64,000 nt of DNA, from NCBI GenBank assembly GCA_937921935.1, contig CAKZWQ010000002.1, positions 58,853 through 122,852 of the forward strand, given 5' to 3'. Shown here piece by piece: positions 37,672 through 47,649 of the stretch. The position numbers and the translations under genes were made by a program. The stretch is from an uncultured Gammaproteobacteria bacterium. GTDB taxonomy: Bacteria > Pseudomonadota > Gammaproteobacteria > Steroidobacterales > GCA-2729495. The stretch's first letter is position 1. Each line of letters begins with the position of its first letter. The notes under the pieces are model-generated. The model saw only the letters and a program-made list of their open reading frames with translations, did not search any database and was not told where the DNA came from.

Positions 37672-37701
37672 AAAAAAAAGCCGCCCCTGGGCGGGGGCGG
37701 C
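37672..37701 (-). terminator. Strong intrinsic terminator ending a minus-strand transcript, about 40 nt upstream of otsB
   Basis: On minus: GCCGCCCC-GCCCAG... read as perfect 8-bp GCCGCCCC/GGGGCGGC stem with 6-nt loop, followed by T8. Confidence 0.85.
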
Positions 37702-37830
37702 GGGATGGGCGCGGATTCGCTCTGGTTATTTTTGTTGTGCCTGACTTGTTGGTTTTTTTATCCAGGCTTTGAGCGAGTTATTGGGCTGTTGTTGTCGTCT
37801 TAAGGGAGAAACACTTCCGTGTTGAGTCTC
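37672..37830 (-). ncRNA. Candidate sigma54-dependent A-rich structured sRNA (CrcZ-like architecture) or leader of the trehalose operon
   Basis: sigma54 box with correct spacing upstream, 5' hairpin AACAC-GGAA-GTGTT, repeated CAACAA/AATAAC/CCAACAAG motifs, nested stems CGCTC/GAGCG and GCCTG/CAGGC, terminal U8 terminator; no plausible ORF. Confidence 0.65.
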
Positions 37831-37841
37831 AGGGAATAAGT

Positions 37842-37857
37842 TGCAGCTATCGTGCCA
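37842..37857 (-). promoter_or_regulatory. sigma54 (RpoN) promoter, -24/-12
   Basis: Minus-strand TGGCACG-ATAG-CTGCA against consensus TGGCACG-N4-TTGCA: invariant GG and GC at exact spacing, one mismatch. Confidence 0.7.
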
Positions 37858-38214
37858 GTCCGGGCGCGCTGGGCCCGTGCTTTAACAAAAGACGTGGGGT
37901 CACGCTGCCAGTGTGAGCGGCGTCACAAGAAAAGTCCGACGCTGACGCCTTAGCATCGCGCGCGCCGATGGACGCCGGGCGAAGGAAACGGTGGCTTTGT
38001 TAAAAAAGGCGACAGTTCATCGCTTCCCGCCGTGAGCAGCGCGTCACGCTTTGCTAGAATATGTCTTTTAAAACAGATACTTGTGGATTGCGGCACTCTG
38101 TAAGCCGTGCCGACACCGTGAAAAAGCAGGACGAACAAATGGCGTGGCGTTGAATTCCGCCCCGTCTATTGGGCTTTCAAGCCCTGCGTAACCGCCCGGC
38201 CCTGAGGGCTGACC

Positions 38215-38430
38215 TCAGGCGTTGAGGTCCGGGATCAGCTGGCTTTCCAGCCGCGTAATCTGGTCACGCAGGCGAAGCTTTTGCTTCTTCAGCCGGCGGA
38301 CCCTGAGTTGATCAGCGGTGGCATTCCTGGAGAGCTCCGTGATGGCGAAGTCGAGATCCCGATGTTCGACGCGGAGTTCTTTCAGGCGGGCGCGGTTACC
38401 GAAAATATTATTGTCTACGTTTGCGGTCAT
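38215..38430 (-). CDS. YdcH-type DUF465 small protein
   Basis: RLKELRVEHRDLDFAITELSRN...QLRVRRLKKQKLRLRDQITRLESQLIPDL. Confidence 0.85.
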   Translation of the reverse strand: MTANVDNNIFGNRARLKELRVEHRDLDFAITELSRNATADQLRVRRLKKQKLRLRDQITRLESQLIPDLNA

Positions 38431-38482
38431 TCCAGAAGCCTGGCGCATAAAGCCATGTTAACAGCAAAGGCTATTCCCGTCT

Positions 38483-39289
38483 TTACGGCGCAGCGGCAAA
38501 GCCGACCCAGTCGTAGCTGGTGTCTGCAAACACGAGGAAATAGGGGTTAAGGACCTCGGCGCGGGTGTTGTAGCGAATCGGCTGGCCCTCCAGGTCAACG
38601 ACCTGTCCGCCGGCGCATTCCACGACGGCCTGGGCGGCGGCGGTATCCCACTCCGAGGTCAGGCCCAGTCGGGGGTAAATGTCGGCAGCGCCGCTGGCCA
38701 CCAGACAAATTTTCAGTGAACTTCCCATGGGCACCATCTCATGCGGGCCCAGCCGCTCCAGGAACAGCTCCAGGGAGGCGCCTCGATGGGAACGACTACC
38801 CACAACGCGTACCGGCTTGGCGGCGGGTTGCTGGGCTGTAATGGCCCGGGTTTTTCCATTGGCCGTGCACATAAAGGCGCCGGCGCCGCGGCAGGCATAG
38901 TAGTCCTCGTCCCGGGCAGGCACATGGACCACGCCCAGGACCGTGTCGTGGCCCTGAATCAGCGCGATATTGACGGTGAACTCGCCGTTCTTCTTGATGA
39001 ATTCTTTGGTCCCGTCCAACGGGTCCACCAGCCAGAACTCATCCCAGTCGGCACGATCGGCGAAGTCAATATCTGCTGATTCTTCCGACCAGATGGGAAT
39101 TCCGGGTGTGAGCCTGGCCAGTTCCCGGCAGATCAATTCATGGGAGGCCTTGTCAGCGGCCGTCAGGGGCGAATGATCTGACTTGGTTTCCACCTCGAAA
39201 TCCGATTCGTAGATGGTCATGATTTCCTGGCCTGCAGCGCGGGCGATGGCGAGGACGGGGTCCAGCAGTTTGTTGAGTTCCAGTGCCAT
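38483..39289 (-). CDS. cysQ: 3'(2'),5'-bisphosphate nucleotidase CysQ
   Basis: SPLTAADKASHELI, IWSEESADIDF, LVDPLDGTKEFIKKNGEFTVNIALI, SEWDTAAAQAVVECAGG. Confidence 0.93.
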   Translation of the reverse strand: MALELNKLLDPVLAIARAAGQEIMTIYESDFEVETKSDHSPLTAADKASHELICRELARLTPGIPIWSEESADIDFADRADWDEFWLVDPLDGTKEFIKKNGEFTVNIALIQGHDTVLGVVHVPARDEDYYACRGAGAFMCTANGKTRAITAQQPAAKPVRVVGSRSHRGASLELFLERLGPHEMVPMGSSLKICLVASGAADIYPRLGLTSEWDTAAAQAVVECAGGQVVDLEGQPIRYNTRAEVLNPYFLVFADTSYDWVGFAAAP

Positions 39290-39353
39290 GGCGAGTCCTT
39301 ACTCGTTTGGGCGCCTGTTGCGCCGTGGGCGGGTGGCGCAGTATAGGTGAGCT

Positions 39354-40049
39354 ATGCCGGGAAACCTACAGACCGACCCCGTCCTGAATTGGGACAAGTG
39401 CGACACCGTTTTACTGGATATGGACGGGACCATTCTGGACTTGTCCTTCGATAATTATTTCTGGCGGGAGCTGGTGCCGCGTTGTCTTGCGCGCCGCCAC
39501 GGCCATGGTCACGAGCGGGCGCGGGATGAGCTGTTCGCCCTGTATGCAGGCAAGCAGGGCACCCTGGACTGGTATTGCCTGGATTACTGGACCGAGGCCC
39601 TGGAGCTGGACCTGCGGGCCCTGAAGGCTGCCAGCAGTCAGCGCATTCGCTGGTTGCCCGGTGCCCGTGAGTTTCTGCACGCACTGGCGGGCAGCGGCAG
39701 ACGTCTGGTCCTGGTCACCAATGCTCACGGCGAAACCCTGCAGATCAAGCGTGGTGTGGCGGGTCTGGACCGCTTTTTTGAACGTTGTGTTTCCTCCCAC
39801 GAGTTCGGGCATGCGAAAGAGCACGCAGAGTTCTGGCCCCAGCTGCACAGTCACCTGGATTTCGATCCGGCTGCCACGCTGTTCGTTGATGACAGTCTGC
39901 CTGTGCTGGCCGCGGCAGCGACCTTTGGCATTGCACATGTGGTGGGCGTGCGCCGCCCGGATACCCGTCAGCCACCGGCCGCGCTGGACGGACATACCAC
40001 CGTGCACGGCATCGGCGAACTGCAGGCCGGCTTAGCCGCTAAGGATTGA
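39354..40049 (+). CDS. HAD-superfamily hydrolase (GMP/IMP nucleotidase YrfG-like)
   Basis: VLLDMDGTILDLSFDNYFWRELVP; LVTNAHGETLQIKR; FVDDSLPVLAAAATFGI. Confidence 0.88.
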   Translation: MPGNLQTDPVLNWDKCDTVLLDMDGTILDLSFDNYFWRELVPRCLARRHGHGHERARDELFALYAGKQGTLDWYCLDYWTEALELDLRALKAASSQRIRWLPGAREFLHALAGSGRRLVLVTNAHGETLQIKRGVAGLDRFFERCVSSHEFGHAKEHAEFWPQLHSHLDFDPAATLFVDDSLPVLAAAATFGIAHVVGVRRPDTRQPPAALDGHTTVHGIGELQAGLAAKD

Positions 40050-40064
40050 GCTTCTGACTCCCGG

Positions 40065-41345
40065 TCAGTTGCGCCGGCGCCGGCCGCGTTTGTCGCCACC
40101 TCCGCCGGGGCCGCCGCGCCGCGGGCCTCCGCGACCGCCGCCCGGACGGCGCCGGGGGGCCGGTGGCGGCCGGGTGATCGTTGGCAGCTCACCCGGGGCA
40201 TAGCTGCCCACCGGGATCCGGTGAGCGATGTATTTCTCGATTTCCGGCAGGGTGAAGGCGTAGGTTTCGCAGGCAAAGCTGACAGAGTCGCCCGAAGCGC
40301 CGGCCCGGGCTGTGCGGCCGATCCGGTGCACGTAGTCCTCGGCCTCGTGGGGCAGATCGTAATTCACGACGTGACTGACATCGGGCACATGCAGACCGCG
40401 CGAGGCCACGTCCGTGGCAACCAGCACCGGCAGCTCGCCGGACTGGAAGTCGCGCAGCATGCGCAGGCGTTTCTTCTGGGGCACATCACCGGAGATGGCT
40501 TCCGCCGAGACGCCATTGGCCTGCAGCAGGCGCGCCACGTACTCCGCATCCCGTTTCATATTGACAAAGATCATGGTGCGCTTGGCTTCCATGTTCTCGA
40601 GCAAGTGCAGCAGCAGGGGCGCCTTGTCTTCGTTCGCCGGGAAATAAACCACCTGGGTGACCCGGTCCACGGTCATCTTCTCGGGCTCGATGCGAATCAG
40701 TTCGGGCTCGTTCATGTGCTCGTAGGCCAGTTCCAGCACCCGCTGGCTCAGGGTGGCCGAGTAGAGCAGGTTGAGACGCTGATCCGGCGGCGGCAGCCGG
40801 CGCAGGACATAGCGAATGTCTGTGATAAAGCCCAGGTCAAACATTCGGTCGGCTTCGTCCAGGACAACAACCTGGACGAGATTCAGGCTAAAGACCCGCT
40901 GTTTGAAGTAATCAATGAGCCGTCCGGGCGTGCCGATGAGGACATCAATACCGGCCGCCACATCGTCCCGCTGCTTGTCGTAATCGGAGCCGCCATAGAC
41001 CAGCCCGAGCCGCAGCCCGGTGCTGCCGCCCAGGGTCACGGCATCGGCGTGAATCTGCACGGCCAGTTCCCGGGTGGGAGCCATGATGACGGCTCGCGGG
41101 CTGCTGATTTTCGGTTCCGACTCCAGGGGATGCTTGAGCAGATGGTTAAAAGTGGCCAGCAGGAAGGCCGCGGTTTTGCCCGTGCCTGTCTGAGCCTGGC
41201 CGGCAATATCGCCACCTTCAAGGGCGCGCGGCAGGGTGGCTGCCTGGATGGGTGTGCAGGCCGTGAATCCAGCAGCCGCAACGCCTGCCTGCAATTCGGC
41301 AGGCAGATTCAGGCTGGTGAAAAGGACCTCGGATTCTGTCGTCAT
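40065..41345 (-). CDS. rhlB: DEAD-box ATP-dependent RNA helicase (RhlB-like)
   Basis: [60 protein letters not shown]; basic Gly/Arg-rich tail. Confidence 0.92.
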   Translation of the reverse strand: MTTESEVLFTSLNLPAELQAGVAAAGFTACTPIQAATLPRALEGGDIAGQAQTGTGKTAAFLLATFNHLLKHPLESEPKISSPRAVIMAPTRELAVQIHADAVTLGGSTGLRLGLVYGGSDYDKQRDDVAAGIDVLIGTPGRLIDYFKQRVFSLNLVQVVVLDEADRMFDLGFITDIRYVLRRLPPPDQRLNLLYSATLSQRVLELAYEHMNEPELIRIEPEKMTVDRVTQVVYFPANEDKAPLLLHLLENMEAKRTMIFVNMKRDAEYVARLLQANGVSAEAISGDVPQKKRLRMLRDFQSGELPVLVATDVASRGLHVPDVSHVVNYDLPHEAEDYVHRIGRTARAGASGDSVSFACETYAFTLPEIEKYIAHRIPVGSYAPGELPTITRPPPAPRRRPGGGRGGPRRGGPGGGGDKRGRRRRN

Positions 41346-41634
41346 GGATTAGGGTGCCTCAGGGGGGATCCGGCGCTGGCGGAATACTTGCAAAACGCGG
41401 CGAGTCGGGTCCAAAATGGCCTTACTCGCTGCGGTGGCTACCGTCCGCGCCTAGATCACTACCCGCACTGATCATGTCAGAAGGAAGCTTCAAGAAAGCT
41501 TCTGCGTAATGCATTCAGTTGCCCGCGCACTGGGGGCGGGGCGACATGATGACATCAGTAGACGCTCCTGCGCCAGTCATGCGGCAATAATCAGAACCTG
41601 ACCCCGAATAAGTACACCCGTTGGAAATACCAAG

Positions 41635-41955
41635 ATGAGCATAGTTCACGTCAGCGATGACACCTTTGAGACAAATGTAATCCAGGCCGACAAACCCGTC
41701 CTGGTGGACTTCTGGGCTGAATGGTGTGGTCCCTGCAAGATGATCGCGCCCATCCTGGAGCAGCTCGCCGGGGAGTATGAAGGTCGCTTGGAGATAGCCA
41801 AGCTGGACGTGGAGGCCGCGCAGAGTACGGCCATGAAATACGGAATTCGCAGCATCCCGACATTGATGCTGTTCAAGGACGGCGTGGTGCAAGCGCAGCA
41901 CGTCGGCATGTTGTCGAAAGAGCAGCTGAGCCAGCTGCTGGATGAAAAATTGTGA
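41635..41955 (+). CDS. trxA: Thioredoxin 1
   Basis: [24 protein letters not shown]; 106 aa. Confidence 0.97.
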   Translation: MSIVHVSDDTFETNVIQADKPVLVDFWAEWCGPCKMIAPILEQLAGEYEGRLEIAKLDVEAAQSTAMKYGIRSIPTLMLFKDGVVQAQHVGMLSKEQLSQLLDEKL

Positions 41956-42131
41956 GGGGATACTTGGGTAATTCAGCACGCGGCCGCGCGAAACCAAATT
42001 CGCGGGGCAACAGGGGTGACGGAGGCATGAAGAAAAAATCACGCCGCCGTCGTAATGACCATGACGAACACGTGACCTTCAGTGAAGATGAGGTCATTCG
42101 CCGCGAGGAGCTCGAGAAAGCCGAGAACCTG

Positions 42132-43388
42132 ATGAATCTGACGGAGCTGAAGACTCAGCCCGTGTCAGAACTGGTCAAGCTCGCCGAGACACTGGGCCTT
42201 GAAAGCATGGCCCGGTCGCGCAAGCAGGACATCATCTTTTCAGTCCTGAAGGCACATGCCGCAGGCGGCAATGATATCTACGGTGACGGTGTGCTGGAGA
42301 TCCTGCAGGATGGTTTCGGTTTCCTGCGCTCCGCAGACGGGTCTTACCTGGCCGGCCCGGACGATATTTACGTCTCGCCTAGCCAGATCCGGCGCTTCAA
42401 TCTGCGCACCGGTGACACGGTGTCCGGTCTGATTCGCCCACCCAAGGAGGGCGAGCGGTACTTTGCTCTGCTGAAGGTCAGCGAGATCAACCTGGATCAG
42501 CCTGAGAACGCACGCAGCAAGGTGCTGTTCGAGAATCTGACACCCCTGTTCCCGAAAGAGCGCCTTCAACTTGAGCAGGGCAATGGCAGTACGGAGGACC
42601 TGACGGCCCGGATCATCGACCTGGTGGCGCCCATCGGCAAGGGCCAGCGCGGTTTGATCGTCTCGCCGCCCAAGGCTGGTAAGACCATGCTGCTGCAGAA
42701 CATCGCCCTGTCGATCACGGCGAATCATCCCGAGACTTACATGATTGTCTTGCTCATCGACGAGCGGCCTGAGGAAGTCACGGAGATGCAGCGCACGGTG
42801 CGGGGTGAAGTAGTCTCCAGTACCTTTGACGAGCCGGCCAGCCGTCACGTGCAGGTGGCCGAAATGGTAATTGAAAAAGCCAAGCGTCTGGCTGAGCACA
42901 AGCTCGACGTGGTGATCCTGCTGGACTCTATTACCCGCCTGGCGCGCGCTTACAACACTGTCGTGCCGTCATCCGGCAAGGTGCTGACGGGTGGTGTGGA
43001 TGCCAATGCCCTGCATCGGCCCAAACGCTTTTTCGGCGCCGCGCGTAATATCGAAGAAGGTGGCAGTCTGACGATTCTTGCCACGGCGCTGATAGATACC
43101 GGCTCGAAGATGGACGATGTCATCTACGAAGAATTCAAGGGCACGGGCAACGCGGAGATTCACCTGGATCGCCGGATTGCCGAAAAGCGTGTCTACCCGG
43201 CCATCAACATCAATCGTTCCGGCACCCGGCGCGAGGATCTGCTCACTGCGGAAGACGAACTCCAGAAGATGTGGGTGTTGCGCAAAGTGCTACACCCGAT
43301 GGACGAGCTCGCTGCAGTGGAATTTCTGCTCGGCAAGATGCAGGACACCAAGACCAATTCATTGTTCTTCGAGTCCATGAAACGCTGA
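42132..43388 (+). CDS. rho: Transcription termination factor Rho (core start at MNLTELK; in-frame upstream starts at 42027 ATG and 41952 GTG are possible)
   Basis: [87 protein letters not shown]. Confidence 0.97.
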   Translation: MNLTELKTQPVSELVKLAETLGLESMARSRKQDIIFSVLKAHAAGGNDIYGDGVLEILQDGFGFLRSADGSYLAGPDDIYVSPSQIRRFNLRTGDTVSGLIRPPKEGERYFALLKVSEINLDQPENARSKVLFENLTPLFPKERLQLEQGNGSTEDLTARIIDLVAPIGKGQRGLIVSPPKAGKTMLLQNIALSITANHPETYMIVLLIDERPEEVTEMQRTVRGEVVSSTFDEPASRHVQVAEMVIEKAKRLAEHKLDVVILLDSITRLARAYNTVVPSSGKVLTGGVDANALHRPKRFFGAARNIEEGGSLTILATALIDTGSKMDDVIYEEFKGTGNAEIHLDRRIAEKRVYPAININRSGTRREDLLTAEDELQKMWVLRKVLHPMDELAAVEFLLGKMQDTKTNSLFFESMKR

Positions 43389-43395
43389 GTTCGGT

Positions 43396-43424
43396 CAGCG
43401 CCTGGCCCTTAGGGGCAGGCGCTG
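43396..43424. terminator. Hairpin between convergent rho and purD
   Basis: Perfect 9-bp stem CAGCGCCTG...CAGGCGCTG, no U-tract. Confidence 0.45.
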
Positions 43425-43425
43425 C

Positions 43426-44721
43426 TTACTGCCTGGCGGAGGTTTCGCGAGCGACGGCGCGATAACCGATATCATCTCGGTGGTAGGCATCCTGCCACTG
43501 GATCTCACGAACCAGTCCATAGGCTTCTTGCTGCGCCTGTGCCGTGTCCTGGCCCAGGGCGACGGCACACAGGACCCGTCCGCCGTTGGTCAGCACCCGG
43601 CCATTCTCCAGCCGCGTGCCGGCGTGGAATACTTTGAGGTGTTCAGGCGGGCTCTCCGGCAGACCGTGAATTTCATCACCTTTTCTGTAGGCATCCGGAT
43701 AACCGCCGGCTGCCATGACCACGCCGAGGGAAACGCGTTCGTCCCATTGCGCCGTGACGCCGTCGAGTTGGCCGTCAAGGGCCGCGTCGATCAGATCCAC
43801 CAGGTCCGAGCGCAGACGGAACAGGATGGGCTGGGTTTCCGGATCACCGAAGCGGCAATTGAATTCCAGCACCTTGGGTGTGCTATCGGCCATCACCATG
43901 ATGCCGGCATAGAGAAAACCTACGTAGGGATAACCGTCGGCGGCCATGCCGGCCACGGCCGGCTCCATGACCTCGCGCATGATGCGCGCTTCAATCTCGG
44001 GTGTGACCACCGGCGCGGGTGAATAGGCGCCCATACCCCCGGTGTTGGGGCCGGTGTCACCGTCATCGCGAGCCTTGTGATCCTGAGACGTGGCCAGGGG
44101 CAGAATATTTTTGCCGTCCACCACGGCAATGAAGCTTGCTTCCTCGCCATCGAGAAACTCTTCGATGACGACTTGTGCGCCGGCGTCGCCGAACTTGCCC
44201 TCATCGAGCATGCTGCGAATGGCGGCTTCGGCGGTTTCCAGGTCGTGGGCGACGATGACGCCTTTACCGGCCGCCAGGCCATCGGCCTTGATCACGATGG
44301 GGGTGCCGCAGCGATGCAGGTAGGTCAGTGCCGCTGCCGTGCCGCTGAAGGTTGCGGACGCGCCCGTCGGGATCTTGTGCCGGAACAGAAATTCCTTGGT
44401 GAAGGCTTTGGAGCCTTCCAGCTGCGCGGCACCCGCGCTGGGACCGAAACACCGGCGCCCGGCGCCTTGAAACAGGTCCACCACACCGGCGACCAAAGGG
44501 GCTTCCGGACCGATTACCGTCAGGTCGACGTTTTCTGCCTCGGCCGCGGCCAGCAAAGCAGCCGGATCTTCGGCAGCGACGTCCAGGTTGCGTACTCCGG
44601 GTTCCAGGGCCGTGCCGGCATTGCCCGGGGCAACGAGAACCTCTGTGACCCGCGGCGATTGCGCCAGCTTCCAGGCCAGGGCATGTTCCCGGCCACCGCC
44701 ACCCACAACCATCACCTTCAC
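43426..44721 (-). CDS. purD: Phosphoribosylamine-glycine ligase
   Basis: [50 protein letters not shown]. Confidence 0.97.
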   Translation of the reverse strand: MKVMVVGGGGREHALAWKLAQSPRVTEVLVAPGNAGTALEPGVRNLDVAAEDPAALLAAAEAENVDLTVIGPEAPLVAGVVDLFQGAGRRCFGPSAGAAQLEGSKAFTKEFLFRHKIPTGASATFSGTAAALTYLHRCGTPIVIKADGLAAGKGVIVAHDLETAEAAIRSMLDEGKFGDAGAQVVIEEFLDGEEASFIAVVDGKNILPLATSQDHKARDDGDTGPNTGGMGAYSPAPVVTPEIEARIMREVMEPAVAGMAADGYPYVGFLYAGIMVMADSTPKVLEFNCRFGDPETQPILFRLRSDLVDLIDAALDGQLDGVTAQWDERVSLGVVMAAGGYPDAYRKGDEIHGLPESPPEHLKVFHAGTRLENGRVLTNGGRVLCAVALGQDTAQAQQEAYGLVREIQWQDAYHRDDIGYRAVARETSARQ

Positions 44722-44734
44722 GTGCGACTCCTCG

Positions 44735-46288
44735 TCAGTGGCGGAAATGGCGCGTGCCGGTAAAGATCATGGCCATGCCATGTTCATTGGCCGCGTCGAT
44801 TACTTCCTGGTCCCGCATGGAACCGCCGGGCTGGATCACCACACCGATGCCGTACTCGGCCGCCGTATCGAGGCCGTCCCGGAACGGAAAGAAAGCGTCG
44901 GAGGCCATCGCGGCCCCCTTGACCTGAAGCCCGGCATCGGCAGCTTTCATGGCGGCGATGCGGGTGCTGACCACCCGGCTCATCTGTCCGGCGCCAACCC
45001 CCAGGGTCGCGCCATCGTGGCAATAGACGATGGCATTGGATTTTACGAAGCGCGCGATTTGCCAGGCCAGCAGGGCATCTTCCATTTCGCCGGGGCTGGG
45101 TTGTCGCTGCGTGACGACTCGTAGTGCGTCGCTATCCACCGGGGCCGTGTCCTTGTCCTGGACCAGGATTCCGCCCTCAATCTGTTGCAGGCGCCAGCCA
45201 GCCGGTGTCAGGGATAAGGGTCCCGTGGCCAGCACCCGGATGTTGGGTTTCTTGGCGAAGGCTGCCAGGGCGGCCGCCTCGAAGCTCGGCGCGACGATGA
45301 CCTCCAGGAACTGCCGGGCTACGATCTCAGTCGCCAGCTCGCCGTTCAGCGGTTCATTGACGGCGATGATGCCGCCGAAGGCGGAGGTCGGATCCGTGGC
45401 ATAGGCTTTGTCGTAGGCTTCACGCAGCGTCTGGCCGAGCCCGACCCCACAGGGGTTGGCGTGCTTAACAATAACGCAGGCGGTGCCGGCGAGCGCCTTG
45501 ACGCACTCCAGGGCCGCATCTGCATCAGCCAGGTTATTGAATGACAGGGGTTTGCCCTGGTGTTGCTGCGCGCTGATCAGGGAGCCTGGTGCTGCCTGGG
45601 GGAGACGGTAGAGGCCTGCCTGCTGGTGCGGGTTTTCCCCGTAACGCAGCACAGAGTCCCGCCGCAGGCCGATGGGCAGTTCTTGCGGGAGATCGGCGTC
45701 TGCCTGATCCTGCTGCAGATAATTCCAGATGGCGGCGTCGTATACCGAGGTGTGCGCGTAGGCCTTGGTGGCCAGGCGCCGGCGGGTTTTCGCCGACAAT
45801 GCGCCCTTGTTCGCGGTCAGTTCGCTGATGAGTACCTGGTAGTCGCCCGGATCAACGGCCACCGTCACGAAGGCGTGATTCTTGGCTGCGGCCCGAATCA
45901 TCGCCGGACCGCCGATGTCGATATTTTCAATGGCTTGCGCATCGGTGCAGCCGGGCTGCGCTACCGTGGCCTCGAAGGGATAGAGGTTCACCACCAGCAG
46001 GTCGATGGCGGGAATGCCGTGCTCGCTCATGACGGCGTCATCCTGGTCGCGTCGCCCGAGCAGGCCGCCGTGAATGCGCGGGTGCAGGGTCTTTACACGA
46101 CCATCCATGATTTCCGGGAAGCCCGTGACCTCACTGACCGGCGTGACCGCGATGCCGGCTTCGGACAGGGCGCGAGCCGTGCCCCCCGTCGAGAGGATTT
46201 CCACGCCCTGGTCTGCCAGAGCCTGGGCCAGGGGCACCAGGCCATCCTTATTGGAGACGCTTAACAGGGCCCGTTGAATTTGACGCAT
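44735..46288 (-). CDS. purH: Bifunctional AICAR formyltransferase/IMP cyclohydrolase
   Basis: [60 protein letters not shown]. Confidence 0.97.
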   Translation of the reverse strand: MRQIQRALLSVSNKDGLVPLAQALADQGVEILSTGGTARALSEAGIAVTPVSEVTGFPEIMDGRVKTLHPRIHGGLLGRRDQDDAVMSEHGIPAIDLLVVNLYPFEATVAQPGCTDAQAIENIDIGGPAMIRAAAKNHAFVTVAVDPGDYQVLISELTANKGALSAKTRRRLATKAYAHTSVYDAAIWNYLQQDQADADLPQELPIGLRRDSVLRYGENPHQQAGLYRLPQAAPGSLISAQQHQGKPLSFNNLADADAALECVKALAGTACVIVKHANPCGVGLGQTLREAYDKAYATDPTSAFGGIIAVNEPLNGELATEIVARQFLEVIVAPSFEAAALAAFAKKPNIRVLATGPLSLTPAGWRLQQIEGGILVQDKDTAPVDSDALRVVTQRQPSPGEMEDALLAWQIARFVKSNAIVYCHDGATLGVGAGQMSRVVSTRIAAMKAADAGLQVKGAAMASDAFFPFRDGLDTAAEYGIGVVIQPGGSMRDQEVIDAANEHGMAMIFTGTRHFRH

Positions 46289-46316
46289 AGGAACGATGTC
46301 CGGATGCCGTATCGGC

Positions 46317-46625
46317 TCAACCCCGGAGATGATACTGCTTGAGTTTCTTGCGCAGGGTTGCCCGGCTGATGCCGAGAATCTCCGCTGCACGGGTCTGATT
46401 GCCCTCGGTGTAGCCCATCACCGCGTTGAACAGGGGTGGTTCTACTTCACTCAGCACCAGTCCGTAGAGTTCCGCCGGCTTGTGGCCATTGAGATCCTTG
46501 AAGTAGCGATCAATCACTTCACCCGTAAATTCACGCAACGGGCGCTTGCGATGACTGGCTAACTGTCGGGAAGTTTTACGTGGGGTCTTAGTGCCCGAAG
46601 TTTTGTTGGAATTGGTCGTCGCCAC
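46317..46625 (-). CDS. fis: Fis-family DNA-binding protein
   Basis: PLFNAVMGYTEGNQTRAAEILGISRATLRKKLKQYHL; GTG start inferred. Confidence 0.92.
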   Translation of the reverse strand: MATTNSNKTSGTKTPRKTSRQLASHRKRPLREFTGEVIDRYFKDLNGHKPAELYGLVLSEVEPPLFNAVMGYTEGNQTRAAEILGISRATLRKKLKQYHLRG

Positions 46626-47649
46626 TAAACAAGCACCGGGGGGAGTCCAGCACCGACGGCGCGTCCCCCCAATGTTCGCAGCCGGCAAAAAACTTTCTTG
46701 TGATTTGCATCTGTTCTTCGGCGGTCGTGGCCCTGACTACGCGTTTGCGAAAATTTTCTCCGCAAGCGATGTCCGCGACATACCAGGCAAGATGCTTTCT
46801 TGCCACCCTTAAGCCAGATTCTTTACCGTAAAAACGATACATGGCATCAAGGTGGCCGAGGACTATATCACTTCTTTCCTGCACCGAGGGTGCAGGTAAA
46901 AGAATTTTTTTCTCAAGGTAAGTATTGACTTGTTCAAACAGCCAAGGCTTGCCGCGTGCACCGCGACCGATCATCACACCGTCTGCGCCTGTATGTTCAA
47001 GAACCTGCGCGGCTTTCTTCGGATCATTAATGTCGCCGTTGGCGAACAAGGGAATTGCAACAGCAGATTTAATCGCGGCGATCGTCGCGTACTCCGCTTC
47101 ACCTCGATACGCGCAAGCGCGCGTGCGACCGTGCACGGCCAGAGCCGCGATACCTGCCTGTTCCGCAAGGCGGGCAATCGCCACGCCATTGCGGTTAGCG
47201 GTATCCCAGCCCGTGCGCATCTTCAAAGTGACGGGAATACTGACAGCTGCGGTGACCGCGGCAAGAATTCTGGCTACCAGTTCCGGGTCCTGCATCAGGG
47301 CTGAGCCGGCCAGCCGTCGACAAACTTTTTTTGCCGGACAGCCCAGGTTAATGTCGATGATGGCGGCGCCGTGCTCAGCTGCGCGGCGCGCTGCTTCGGC
47401 CATCATCGCCGGTTCACTGCCGGCAATCTGCACCACGTGGGGCGCAGGCTCGGTACCGAAATCCAGGCGCCGCCGACTTTTTTCCGTTTGCCACAGCCGC
47501 ACGTCCGCGGTGGTCATTTCACTGGCAGCCAGGCTGGCGCCCCAGGTCCGGCACAGGGTCCGAAACGGCGCATCCGTAATGCCTGCCATGGGGGCCAGCA
47601 GTGCCCGCCCGGGCAAGGCTACCGGCCCGATGTGCGCGGCTGTGCTCAT
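46588..47649 (-). CDS. dusB: tRNA-dihydrouridine synthase B
   Basis: LLAPMAGITDAPFRTLCR; IDINLGCPAKKVCRRLAGSALM; overlaps the fis start as in the canonical dusB-fis operon. Confidence 0.95.
   Translation of the reverse strand: MSTAAHIGPVALPGRALLAPMAGITDAPFRTLCRTWGASLAASEMTTADVRLWQTEKSRRRLDFGTEPAPHVVQIAGSEPAMMAEAARRAAEHGAAIIDINLGCPAKKVCRRLAGSALMQDPELVARILAAVTAAVSIPVTLKMRTGWDTANRNGVAIARLAEQAGIAALAVHGRTRACAYRGEAEYATIAAIKSAVAIPLFANGDINDPKKAAQVLEHTGADGVMIGRGARGKPWLFEQVNTYLEKKILLPAPSVQERSDIVLGHLDAMYRFYGKESGLRVARKHLAWYVADIACGENFRKRVVRATTAEEQMQITRKFFAGCEHWGDAPSVLDSPRCLFSGDDQFQQNFGH

Noticed and set aside
37950-38138. 62-aa minus-strand ORF in the intergenic region
   Set aside because: TTG start, no ribosome-binding site, no recognisable features; overlaps probable promoter/upstream sequence of the candidate sRNA.
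40221-41471. 416-aa plus-strand ORF
   Set aside because: Antisense shadow of the DEAD-box helicase.
41468-41510. GAAGCTTCAAGAAAGCTTC inverted repeat between rhlB and trxA
   Set aside because: Imperfect symmetry, no U-tract and no known operator match; too weak to call.
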